Assembly: GCA_008360955.1 (NCBI GenBank)
Contig: LUCM01004989.1
Coordinates: forward strand, 1 to 64,000
Source: Fasciolopsis buskii
Lineage: Eukaryota > Platyhelminthes > Trematoda > Plagiorchiida > Fasciolidae
Length of the DNA stretch: 64,000 bases
Direction: 5' to 3'
Shown here: positions 44,200-55,975 of the stretch, piece after piece
How the letters are laid out: the number at the start of each line of letters is the position of its first letter
Numbering within the stretch: position 1 is the stretch's first letter
Made by a program: the position numbers and the translations under genes
The notes under the pieces: generated by a model
Seen by the model: only the letters and a program-made list of their open reading frames with translations
Databases searched by the model: none
Told to the model about the DNA's origin: nothing

Positions 44200-47100
44200 T
44201 GAACCAAGTTATTGCAATGACGCAGCCCTACACGGGCGGAGAGGGAGAGAATGAGGATTTGGTGTGTAGAAGCTAGATATCAGGTTTCCAGAAGCGCAGG
44301 ATCCCAGGCCAGGCAAAAAAGGTAGCCAGAGTGCGAAATAGTTTTTGAAGTCCAAACAGAATTGATCGGCCCCAAAAAATAGGAACGAGCGGTTTTCCGG
44401 TCTTGCTGCCGGCTGCGGATTAGAAAGCGATCGCTTGTGCAAGCATCTCAGAAAAGAAAGCTGTCAGTATCTATATCACAGTTCAAAATATTTAGTCAAT
44501 AGCTGGTTCTGTTAGCAAATCCGGTTACGTAGGCCCGTGCAGATAGGTGAAAAAGCCGACCTAGCGTCAGAATTGTCTACACGTGCCGGTAAAACGGAAC
44601 TGGGCTAATATTAGAGGGGACGGGCAGCAAATAAAGGCGTTAGACCTAAATACAAAACGAGCCAGGACAGACAGCGATGCGCCATGGACTGACTATGTCC
44701 GCAGTAAAGAAATCATAGCGAAGTTTAAAAGGCAAAGCAGATGAAACCATAGAAATGTTAGAGAATAAGATACCAGATAGGTAGAATGAGCTGATAAGAT
44801 ATTAATACATAGTTGGTCGATAATTCTGCGAAAGTAACAAAACAGTCTTACTCGTATAGGGAGTTGCGATGACCAGGACTAAGAAATCAGAAGTACGCAT
44901 TGCGGGTGCTGGTTGAGCCTATTCAGATGGTGATATCAGAAATGAAATATTTTTTCAAGATGAACAAAATGGCAACACCAACGCGTTTTAAAAGCAATAA
45001 TCTAGTTTCATACATTTGGTACTCATGTGGCTATGGTTGGTGCGAATGAGTGAGAAATGGTGCTGCAAATACTCCACCCCATAGATGATTGTCATAAAAT
45101 GCCCAATCGTTTGGGAAGTTTTCTTCATGATGACGAATATTTAACCATAAAGAATTTGGCCCTGATAGATTGCTTTTTCACTTAGAACTTACTAACGAAC
45201 TCCGTATTACGAAGAGAGCATCGGTGCGGATTCCAATCGCGAGTTGCAGAGTCGGAGACACCACCTGTTATAACGTTGTTGGCGAGCACCAGGTTTGCTC
45301 TTGTGAGTCAAAGCCACAAAGAACCGAAATGCATTGACTTGCGGCATTTCACTTAGTTCGCGTTTGCGAAGAAGCCAATGAATTGCTTGGTAAGGGCACG
45401 CGGGACGTTTTGGATTGCCGCTTAGTTACCCGGCTTCATGTTAGAACAGATTGAAAGAAATATTTTGGAATGGGTCTGACGTGGGCTCTAAAATGATCAA
45501 GTTTGCCTTCTTTTAACCAAATTTTCTGTACAAAAGTTCCACTAATTTATTTGCTTTCGCACTTCGCACAAGAGCATGTTTCGGAAGTTCAAGATGCAAG
45601 AATAATTTATCCCTAGGTTGTGAACTTGAGAGTCGATGGAAATGATTTGGTCACCAAGTTGGAGTTCACTTTAGAGCAAGGAGTATTTGCAGCCTGTGAT
45701 GCTGCTTTTTCCAGCAGTGAATTTCATCATCCAGTCATTTCCCTGGGAAATGAGTGAATCGGAGTCTTGTGGCGTGTTATTAGTGATAGACTCCAAGACT
45801 GCAGGGTGAAAAGTGCATACAATCTTGTCATCAACGAAGAGAAACAATACGCCGTTACAAATAACGTCGGAGACATCTCTGACTAACAAGAGGAAGAGCA
45901 GGGCCCCCAAAATCCGCCTTGGATTATACTGCTGGTCACTACTCAAGGTCCAGATATGAAGCTAATCAATTAAACCAGCTGGTCTTTTGACCACAGGTAT
46001 GACAAAAACTGTGACAACATCGGATCAACGGTAATGTAGGATCAAATTTGTTCATCAGTCTGCGGTGAGACCATCGGCCGGAAGCCTTTACCTTGTCCAA
46101 GATCACTATAACTAACCTAAAAGTGTTCATAGCCTTTGTGATGAGGTCAATCCTGCAAGTAGCGTAAGATTTCATTCGAAATGTTATCAGGTTCCTGTTT
46201 CAGAAGATATGCTGCAAGGCCATCCTTAATCAGATATTCTGTGGTTCCATTGGATATAGGGGTGCGGTTGATTGGGCGGTAACTGGCAGGAGCGTGTCCC
46301 CTCCGAGTAGTCGGGGCTAATCTTAGAGGGTTTCAACTGTCGCGGCAAGGTGCGGCATTGTACAGACAAACTGAACATGTTTGCGAGCAAAATTGAAATC
46401 CCAGTCCCGCCAAGCAAGAAAACAGCCAATGACATTGAGTCAGGTCGGGGATGGTGGACAATCGTTTTGCCATTACATAACTTACTCCCTTCGAAAGAAC
46501 TTCCATTGTTGAGTGTGACTCGGTAGTCGAGGGAGATCAGCAAGGGCTGGCATCATTGTTGTCATTTACCACAGAAGAGTCAACGAGATCTCCTTACTCT
46601 GCTCCTGTAAACTCTCGTGGGTTATTTTTGTAAATTCTGTTTTAAATGACGTATTGAATGCAATTGGCTGGGAACGTGGAAAAGATAATTCTACGTTCAA
46701 GCATCTTTCCTAGTGCTGCGTTTGTTTTGGACCGATTTATAGCTACCGGTGCCGCCTCCAGAGTTCGTGTTAATCGGTTTTTTCTTAGAAACATCGAAAA
46801 ATTTCTGGTCGTGAGAAAGTCTCGCCGGAGTTCGGCGAGCCTACAGTTTAGTCGGTCATGCTAATTATTTTGTGGAAGCTTTTTTGAATTTGGGATGGAG
46901 CATTGGCATCAGGACACCGGTATGGGTTGGAAAACAGCTTGCCCGTGGACGCCTACACTTGCGATGTTAGAAGAAATGGTTCCCTTTGCAGTCAGGAACT
47001 GGAGTAGACAAATGATTCCAGTTAGCTACGAAATACCGCCTTGAATATGGTGGGGGTTATTTATTCGGTAGGTGCAATGAAACGCTAAGGAGCAACTGAT

Positions 47101-48300
47101 CACATTCAGTTCATCTAGCCTCTGTAGACGTTTGGACCTGTTTTAATCCTACCGTAAGTACCAAATTAACAACACTGCAGCTCACTGTTTGGTTCGTTAC
47201 GTGTTACGTCCAACCGCCCTAATGAATAATTTCAGGGAAATGTGGCAAGTTGTTTTAAGAAGAAAAGGCGGACCAGCACAAGTCGGATGCTTTGAAGTCT
47301 CCAGCAATCGGCTTGGAAACTGTTAGGCCAGAAGCCGTACACATTTGTTCGGCTATCCTCAGAAAATCATTATGTCAAGAACCCGGGGGGCGTCAATTTG
47401 GATGGCACCCCGCAGGGAATATTGAAACAATAAAGTTGGTAGTGATCCAGTGACTTAGACGGGACAGCCGCCCACACGGTTGTTTTATCGAATCTTTCCG
47501 AAGAACGTGTGGCTGGGAATGGTTATGGAGTTGTTAGGAGTATGATCGCTGTGCTATGTGAGCTAAGACGAGAGTAAGAAAGAACGGATATATTTAGTTT
47601 CCGGTAGTTTGGAGTAGGCGAAAATTTTCCGAAGGTGCAACTGTCATTGATGAATGTGGGGTTTTTTGTTGATTGAGAATCCCGGACAGAAAAAACAATT
47701 TCAATTTCAACTATTTTTTTGAATTTTTATACACCTTGTTTGTAGAACCTCTTAGCTGAGGTGTCGCATCGTTTGAGCGCGGGAGCATCGGCCAAGGCAG
47801 GATGATGGTACGCCTTTTAGTGGTGATAGGCAGTTGACGGTAGGTGATCCCTTAGACTAACTGGGCTGATTAATTTGTGAATCGTAGCAATGTAACAGTT
47901 TGATAAAACTACATTCAGTCTCAGAGGAAGTTGCCGCCATGACAACATCGACAGCATAAGCCGATGGTGGGCCGATAGACGGGACAGCGTGGCCGGGGTT
48001 GGTAGGCGCAGGAAGGATGAAAGTTAAATCGTGGCCATGCTGGCCACCTCAAGTGGAGCTACATAGGGAGCGAATAATAGGAAAGGGAGCCGAGACCGTA
48101 GGCAGTAAGTCGGGGGTGAGTCGCTGGCAGAAGAGGCGCAGTTTTATGGAGAGGGAGACTTTCCTGGTTGTAAGGAAGATACCGGTGGGCGGAAGACGTT
48201 TGTGGGTTTGGAGCATGGTTCATACGGCTATCGCTTTGGGAGAAAGTTTCATTTCACCATATTTTGGGTGGCCCCGATTGAGACGGCGGCGGAGCTAGAT
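44200..48300 (-). mobile_element. CR1/Jockey-like LINE, EN and RT traces, dead copy
   Basis: Minus-strand traces: endonuclease near 47350-47150 (MCTASGLTVSKPIAGDFKAS, then DLCWSAF and GGWT-HVTNQT). RT entry near 46340-46240 (PRQLKPSKISPDYS, QLPPNQPHPY, a worn YRPI block). RT core 45946-45671 (ILGALLFLLLVRDVSDVI, then LFLFVDDKIVCTF, the xxDD box as FVDD). The order and spacing fit a CR1/Jockey ORF2. Both outer borders are approximate. Confidence 0.75.
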
Positions 48301-51300
48301 GTAATGGGATGGATTAGTGCCTGACCCTATGCACGAAAGGTGCCCGTGCACAGGAAATTTTGCCGCAGTTTGAGGGAGTAAATGGTGACGTGGAGGATCC
48401 TGTCTCCACTGTGCATCTTGATAGATCCGAGATTTGGGAGTTTGCCAGTCTGTGTGGTAAACGAGTAATGGAGAGTGACAAATTTTCTTGGCGCGCAATG
48501 AGGCCTCCAAGATGCAGTCCACGTCTGTGGCCTTCCTTTCGGCCACAACCTTGAGGAGTACTTTGTGGTTTGAGAGCTCAGTTTGAGAGAAATACTAAGG
48601 CCAGCTCGAGGGTTAATGGACAGCGCGGGTGGACCGAGTGCCGTAATCACTTCGGTGGCGTCGTTTGCAGAATTTGGCCTCGAGGTTGAATGCCTGTAGA
48701 GCAAGTGCTCCTAAGTACCGTTTTTCCGATTTCGGGATGGGATGTTTTTCGAGGCGTGTGTTCCTTCCCATTCGTGGGGAGGGTGCTTTGGTGATTAACC
48801 AGGGTCTGGGTCTTGGTGCCGATGTTAGCGGTACATTTTATTCGGGCGTTTTATAGGGAGGAGAAAAACTACCATGCGGAAACACGAACGACGCCTACCC
48901 TGGAAGATCTCTTAAGGAAGCAGAGCACAGCGAGACTGGCCAACCGTGGTTCGACAAAATAAAGAATCTCGGGCTCATCCGTCTGTAGATCAGTTGTCTT
49001 AACGCTGTTCATGCATTCTGTCCCTCTGACTTCAAGAAAAGGAACCAAATAGGCGTACCTTTGTATATTTCTGGACTTATGAGCGGCATGGGCAAGGCAA
49101 GATCAAATTTGTCTATAAAAGATGTACAGGAACCGTGAAGAATAAAAACCAGAAGGGATTTGTGATGAACGCTGCTTTCGTTAATCTTGAGGCAACATGA
49201 GAATCTGCAAATCGACGCAATGTTCAAAAGTATGCGAGACGAAAGTCAATACTGGACAAACTGCTCTGCAAGATTGAACAGGATTCTCTAGAACTGTTCT
49301 TCGGCAACAAACTGCAAGTCATTTCGTGCTTGCGCGCACTAAACAAGAATGCCGCTGGCTCAATGGCGGACGTTAAAATATGGCCGGAATCTCGGAAGTC
49401 AAGAGCGTTACGTGGTGGACAGAAAAGTTAGGGTGGGATGAGAATCAGTATGGATAGAAAAAGTGGATGGAAGTTACCCAAAAACAGAGTAACCTTATGC
49501 GAGGTGAACAAGGAAGTCGCATTCAACAGCAATAAAAGGCCGATAAAATGCCGAAGAAAGCGGAGAAATACTATCAATTCTGCTGAACTATTTGGAGAAC
49601 AAGATTTTGTGAAATACTTTCTAGAGATAAAATATGGAACTCTCAGTACTGCCGACTGGCGGCAAATTGATCTGTGAGGTGCAATGGAGGCAACAGTTGC
49701 GTAAAAATTAAAAGTTTTTTAAGTATACCAGTCAGGGATATCTTCTATGCTACCATTTTTGTTTTCATAGATATTGATCTGAGACGGCAGTAGGTATGGG
49801 AAATTTGAAGGGGCGCACAAGGCATTACAGCGCAAATGGTGACTGTTTTTGACCAGTCATGAAGATCCACATGAGTGAGAGTATCAAAAGGGATTAGCCA
49901 CTTGGTTTGTGTTGAATGGGCAAGTACTGAAGCACCATGTATGGCTAGCAGCATCCCAGCAGGATAGAGAAGCTAGTAGGTTTGGAGTTGCCCTTACGGT
50001 GGCGGAACTCACAACGAGTATTGTCTGGGTGCGGGATGTGAAACATAAAAGCGACACAGTCTGGCTTGGATGACAGCTTGGGGTTATGGTGAATAATGAG
50101 CGGTAGAGAAATAGGAGCATGATTCGGCCTAAGGTTGGTCGTGTGGGTGATAAATTCGATCAAGAATGAAAAAGGCAATGTAAAAGGTCAAGAATCATGA
50201 CGGGATATTGAGTTGACGTGAGTTAGCTCGACGTCAACTGTCCGAGGGTTTATTGGTGATACATCAAACTGGTGTCCTGGTTAATACCAAAGAAATTATG
50301 TGATACGGTTATCAGAGTATTGCTGGGATCAGGTTGCCACTATGACACAAAGTAATTCAGCTGCAGACAGTTGGCAGCTACTCCGAATTACTAGGTCAAG
50401 TGTCTGCCAGTTTTCATGGTCAACATGCTGTGCGCTGCTGACCTGTGCAATTAGTACTAATCAGCCAGAAGAATGAAAAGACAGCTAGAGTTAATACGCA
50501 GGGGACAATATTTGACAAAGGCATGCCAGCAAGTTTGCCGCAGCAGAGTGTAATTAGCAGCCTTGCCATGCAATTAACGTTTGTTCCAAACAAACGATAT
50601 GGAATGAAAAAGTCATGTTTATATGCACATAACCTGCAACGAGGAACCGTTCCAGTCTTGGTCCGGATCAAGTCGTTCAGCGATTCTTAATGTGATTCGC
50701 AAAAAAACCTCTCAAGTTGTGGATAGCAATTCAACCCCAATGCAACGCGTAGTCAGATTTGATTCGAAATCCAAGAAAGAAAAAGATTGCCCGCAAATTC
50801 TACGGCACTATTCATGGGTTAAAAATTATGCACACAACAGTCATACGTTTGAACGTGAGCCTCAGTGAATATCCAAATAGGAGGTGGTCAAAAATAAGAC
50901 AAAAATCTGTGTAACGTTGCATGCGCGATTAAATGGAATGAATAGGATGTGCCTGTCCCGTGGTTAAATCACATACAAGGGATTCTGCGCGCTTGATTAG
51001 GTCCAACAACACTTGCCTGGGCGTGGTAACCAAAAACAAATGTGAACAAACAAACCGTCCACAGTCGACAAACGTGATCAATAAAACGAAGGTGAACTGT
51101 TACAAAACAAGCCGCCCCACGACCAGTGATACGTTACTGCACCGAAGGTCCATAAAATAATCTCAAATAAAGAGCAGTGGGAGGAAAAATAAAGGATAAC
51201 ACATCGAACTGAAAATAGACGCAACCGAGGTCTGCGTCACTACGAGCAATTTGGGCGGGACGAGTTTGATATCGAGAGAAAAAAAGAAACGAATGGAATT

Positions 51301-52027
51301 TTTACCAGTCTAGATGTTTCAAGGGGTCTCATTTCTGTTTACTCCTCTAACTACAGCGCCACTGTGGCTTCTGCATAACGCCTTGGTTTCCGGTGGACAA
51401 TTTTTTTCCTTTCCTCCCGCTGAACTCTCCTGTCTCCGTCTTCTACTGTCCTTAGTGATCTTATACATCCATGCATAACAACATCAATATCTACCTCAGT
51501 GTGCATTTTCTGTTTCTCTTCATGCGGAGCCGCGATAACGACTGTCATCCAACCAAATATATTTGATCTACTGCGTGACCCAATCCACGAGTGGTCTGGA
51601 CACGTTGCTGCATCTACCCTGTCCCAGGTTGGTCGCTGCTTTCTGGACTTATCTGGCTCCGCAAACCTCAATTAGAAACTAGCTTCTTATCTCTGGGAAT
51701 CCTACCGGCATTTTTCTGGCTATCCGCTGCACTTCCCCATTTTGCATGTGCTCCATGTGCTTATTCTGTGCACCCGGTTTAGGCCGGTGTAACAGATTAA
51801 GCCCACGATTCTCGGAGGATCCCACGATTTCCTGAAACCTCGGATTCTTCAGGCCTTGTATATTTGAAGAAGAGTTGATTGGCGTTTAGGATTAACGAAT
51901 TTCTAAGTCTGGCGTTTGGTGGGATATATGTTTTTTACAATTCATTATAGCTGGAGCATCAGCCTTCAATTTCCGCTTCTTGCAGTTCGGATATGCTGCT
52001 TCGATTTCGGTCAAGTATCTAATTCGG
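48301..52027. other. Anonymous stretch, possibly the 5' part of the CR1-like LINE
   Basis: Up to about 50200 the plus strand stays G-rich and the minus strand has long open frames (48327-48704, 49884-50178) of low complexity. These may be a decayed ORF1. From 50200 to 52027 nothing was recognised. Confidence 0.25.
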
Positions 52028-52090
52028 TGAATCCTTGACTGAAATAATTCACCATGTGATATCATCACTCAACTCACCATAAAGAAAGCA

Positions 52091-52147
52091 TGGAAGCACT
52101 GTACAGCTGTTTCATCCTTGTTAGGAATCATCAGCAGTGCATATCCA
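52091..52147 (-). ncRNA. Type-I hammerhead ribozyme in minus SINE arm
   Basis: The reverse complement of this segment is identical to the plus-arm ribozyme over stem I, both core boxes, stem II, stem III and the GUA site. Transcripts from either strand of this locus would therefore carry one complete ribozyme, together with the complement of the other copy. Confidence 0.82.
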
Positions 52148-52421
52148 CCGCGCCCCAACTGGGACGCGAACCCGGGACGAACGATTGTGAGTCGAACGCC
52201 TTAGCCATTACGCTACCGGGCAGGCTCTGAACGGTTTGTTGAACTTCACCACATGAATCGCTGTGAGGTAACGGACAGTAACCGTGCAAACCAGTGACGG
52301 ATAGGTGCAACATCATGTGGTGAAGTTCAACAAACCGTTCAGAGCCTGCCCGGTAGCGTAATGGCTAAGGCGTTCGACTCACAATCGTTCGTCCCGGGTT
52401 CGCGTCCCAGTTGGGGCGCGG

Positions 52422-52478
52422 TGGATATGCACTGCTGATGATTCCTAACAAGGATGAAACAGCTGTACAGTGCTTCCA
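52422..52478 (+). ncRNA. Type-I hammerhead ribozyme in plus SINE arm
   Basis: Core box CUGAUGA lies at 52435-52441 and GAAAC at 52456-52460. Stem I is GCACUG (52429-52434) with CAGUGC (52468-52473), extended beyond an internal loop by UGGA (52422-52425) with UCCA (52475-52478). Stem II is UCCU/AGGA with loop AACA, next to a U-U mismatch at the core. Stem III is a 2-bp AC/GU with loop AGCU. The predicted cleavage site is GUA, after 52467. Very short stem III and type-I topology are features of the schistosome Sm-alpha and other metazoan retrotransposed hammerheads. Confidence 0.82.
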
Positions 52479-52575
52479 TGCTTTCTTTATCGTCAGTTGG
52501 GCTATCATATCACATGGTGAATTATTTCATGAAAATATTCAATCTCCTAGTACTAAAAAAATGAATCCTTGACTG

Positions 52576-55500
52576 TTGGTGCAAAAGGTCCAACTTTCAG
52601 AATCTAAGACTCAATACTAAATTGGGCCCTGGATTTTTTGACGGAACGATTCATCCGTCACAGTGGGAAAATGGATCAGAGCGACTCAAAACATCCAGCT
52701 TGGAACATCAAGCGTCAGTTGTCGGCCATGCTGGGCACGCTGTAAACCAACTTTTAAATCACTTGCTAACCGATGGCTCAGGGGGACCGACTGTAGAGAG
52801 CGCCAATTGGGAATCTTCGGTTGGTTGGGTTCATGGGACAGTCATGACTTCCGACCTAAAGTGAGCTGAACGGTACAAGGCTGCTGGCCGAAGACCATGG
52901 AGAGGCCATTCAGGTAACAGCCCATGGTATCCCATAGAAGACCAGAGATAATTCATCCTCTCTTACTAGGAGATAGTCAGGCCACACTTGGAGTAATGCA
53001 TTTAGGTGTGAACGTCATCCCCTAAAAAAAGAAGCGGCCTGCCTGGAGAGTGTTCTGCGACTAGCCTCTAGAATGGCTGAGGGACAGAGAGACAAGCCGT
53101 ATGCCGGAAAGCTGGAGGACCTGAACCTATGCTGAATGATAGCACATAGATTCAGGGGCTATATTATCGAAGATAGGCAACCTACCGAGGATGGGACGAG
53201 AAGCAATGGAGCTAAGGTGTTGCAGGCTCAATCTAGGTCAGATGTGGGGGCGAACTTTTTCTGAAGTAGTGTTTGGTGCTTGAAACCAGGTATCTGAGGG
53301 CGGCAAGGTCTTCAAAAAATCAGCACGACGCCATCAAAATAAGGAACCGGCCAACATCAAAGCTAATTAACCGGTCTCTGGTTCTGCACATATCAACCTC
53401 AACAATCTCTTAATTCGAGCCCTGTTTTCTTTTACCGGGTTAGCGGCAAAGAATAGGTTGATCAGCACGACCGTGAACTTTTGAAGTGGCCCAAATAAAA
53501 ACATGTAACAACCTTAGAATAGTTACTAAATTTCTGTAACTCATTCACGTTGTCGCCATTATCATAACCGCAGCGATACCTTTGATGGTCCCATAATGAA
53601 CCCGATAAACTTGCCACACCAGTCCCATTAGTGTTAACCAGGGAACGCGTCCTATGTGGCATCGACTAACCTCCAAGACTTGAATTAATGCCTCGACGCT
53701 GGCCAATCCATCTAACCTCCCCATTCCCTGTAAAATAGCTTGACTTCTTAATTTGTCTTTAAAAAATCAAGGCCCTCGAGTCCACACTCTAAGATTGGTT
53801 TACATGATCACACCAAAGCGAAAAACAGCAGTTGCAGCCCGTTCATCTAATTTCTCAATCTTACGGCCGAACGTCGAGAGGACTGTGCCATCTTTGTTTG
53901 AAATTGATTTTGCCCTGCGCATGCCTCTCTCTGTTCCATAAGTGCACATTGTTATGATTACAGCGTGAATTACGAATTATTAGAGGTATAAAGAGCTGAA
54001 ATCCGGAGTGTTGCAAAGCAGAACGAGTGATGAGAATATATTTTAGGATGACGTTGTGAAATATAGAGCACAAACACAAAGGATGTTCTCTGTTGCCGGG
54101 GATGAGAAGTAGCTCACTGAAGTTTGATAGGCAGAGTGGAAGGCTAAGAACTAGACAGCAAGCCTCCCACACCAGAGTATGCCGCTCATTGAACCAACTG
54201 CTGAAGAAAATCCGGCAGGCGGGAGGCAAGGGAGCATTCAAAGGTCAACTAAATACACACAGCCGAAAAGTAGCATCCCGGTGCGCCGGTTGAAATACCG
54301 CTACCAGTATTTGGCTCAGCACCGCACTGGTTGCGGCGGTGAAAGCATCTGATGCCACAGATGGCTTTGGAGAAGTGAACGCACGACATTTGACTGAATG
54401 ACTGATAGTTCCTTTGTGTATGCTTGCGCATTTTGCCTATGTGGTTGAGAGTGCTTTATTCGTTTTATGCCAAGACTATGAAATCCAGCGCACCAACTGC
54501 CATGCCCACTGGTTTCTGTCTATTGTCGGCGATGATCAGCTGCCGCCCACAGCAAGCGGTAATGGGGTAGACTGGCAGCAACTGCAAAGTGTTCATGCAG
54601 AAAAATCTGCGCTTTTCGACGGACTTCCATCCTTCTGACGGCAATAAATTTAACGACTCGTCGCAGTTGAAGTTTACAGCTTTTTCATTCATCATATCTA
54701 CCACAAAGCGAAGAGGAATCACAGGAAAACGACAAAAGTCTTGGGGGCTCAAGACAAATTATAGCGACCGTCAGAAATATAAATCAAATGGAGGGAAAAA
54801 GAAAGAGGAAAAGAGAAATGAATAAACAACAGAGAGGAGAAAATGACAAGACAGAACTGACAAAAAGCAAGCTGTCAGAAAAGAATAAAAATGAAAAAAT
54901 TTTGACAGAAACTCTACTGGGATAAATATATGAGAGGGAAAAGCGAAGTGGAGATCCGTTAAAACCACATCACAGAGGAAGACGAAGATTGACTGACTGA
55001 AACACGCCTACCATAGAACGTAAGGAAAGAAAGCAAATTAGAGGGATAAAATCCAGAAGAAGCGAAAAGGAAGAACAAGGAAAAAGGAAAGATGAATAGA
55101 AAAAGTAAAACCTGAATGAGTCCACCAACGCCTTCATGAAGGCAAAAAAACAAATCAGATAAACACGCTTCATCCATGCATTCACGAACAACATGCAGCC
55201 CAGGAGATTGCGCTCGGGGAGTTCCGGGATGTGAAACTTTCGGTATCCGGCTAATTAAGTGGCGGCAGCTGCCAGCTATTGCAAGGACTGGACCATATAT
55301 CCTCCTTCCTCTCTCCATCCTCCTTCGTTCTTCCTGTCTATTCTCCGTCAGCTACGATTCAGTTTTTTTGCTTATCTTCATTCTTTGGCTCGCCGCGACG
55401 ACGGTAAGAATGATTAAGCTTACCCATGTAGGGTGCAATTTTATGGAAAGCATCGCACCGTAGAACCACTTCAAGGCGGGTTTCGGCTGGCTAGTTGCGA

Positions 55501-55622
55501 CCAGACGCTCTGCGATAGGTATTAAAATCATAAATTGAATTCAGGCAAGTGCCCTTCCTTCAGGGATCAAGCAGTATGACATTTCCTTCTCGTTTTCCCA
55601 AAATTCCTGTCTTTGTCCGTGA
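52576..55622. other. Anonymous intergenic stretch before fibrillarin
   Basis: No conserved coding trace was found. A purine-rich plus-strand tract (about 54740-55100) causes long open frames on the minus strand rich in Phe, Leu and Ser. These look like composition artefacts. Confidence 0.3.
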
Positions 55623-55904
55623 GCGGTTTGCCAGACAACCCGGAACAATCCGACTCCGAAGACCCTGGTCTACTATCGGGTCGTAATTCAGCCACCAGAA
55701 CTCGGACATTCGGAAACTGCGGTTTTTAGGCCCACCAAACCTCGCGAAACATTACCGGTCCTCTGCCCTGTGTATCACTGCGTGAAAACACAGAACTCAA
55801 AATTCTGCACAGTGTTGAAAGCCAAGGAAGCTCGCCGACAACGCATTCATCCGGACGCTCGTTTGATTGTTCCGGTCGCCTCTGTCATGTGCGAACTAAA
55901 CTGA
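55623..55904 (+). other. Stop-free frame upstream of fibrillarin, unassigned
   Basis: This frame is open for 93 codons and stops at 55902-55904, 71 bp before the fibrillarin ATG. It has no ATG except one near its end. Its last part reads KAKEARRQRIHPDARLIVPV. A possible acceptor, AATTCAG, lies inside it. It could be a terminal exon of an upstream gene, part of the fibrillarin 5' leader, or chance. I do not recognise the family. Confidence 0.2.
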
Positions 55905-55975
55905 GCTGATCTGGGCTGTCCCGCGCTGGTTGAAATTCCGCGTGCTATTTTGGCGCGCGCTGAAGGTCGCATCGG

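Larger units (their letters stand above)
52028..52575 (+). mobile_element. Inverted pair of hammerhead-encoding tRNA-like SINEs within one 14-bp target duplication
   Basis: The direct repeat TGAATCCTTGACTG lies at 52028-52041 and 52562-52575. Inside, a minus-strand SINE arm (about 52042-52256) faces a plus-strand arm (about 52257-52561), nearly identical where they overlap. The plus arm is longer. It has a 5' leader of about 58 nt (52257-52314), a tRNA-like part with TAGCGTAATGGCTAAGG and B box GGTTCGCGTCC (52397-52407), a hammerhead segment, a 3' tail (GGTGAATTATTTC) and a final A-run before the right direct repeat. The left arm stops at the leader and lacks the last part of the tail. Confidence 0.85.

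Noticed and set aside
52349..52420. Possible genuine tRNA gene in the 52 kb SINE arms
   Set aside because: A and B boxes are present, but no full cloverleaf with a paired acceptor stem can be drawn, and the sequence continues into the SINE body.
54771..55318. Phe/Leu-rich minus-strand frames resembling membrane proteins
   Set aside because: They are the reverse of a purine-rich tract, so the hydrophobicity comes from base composition.
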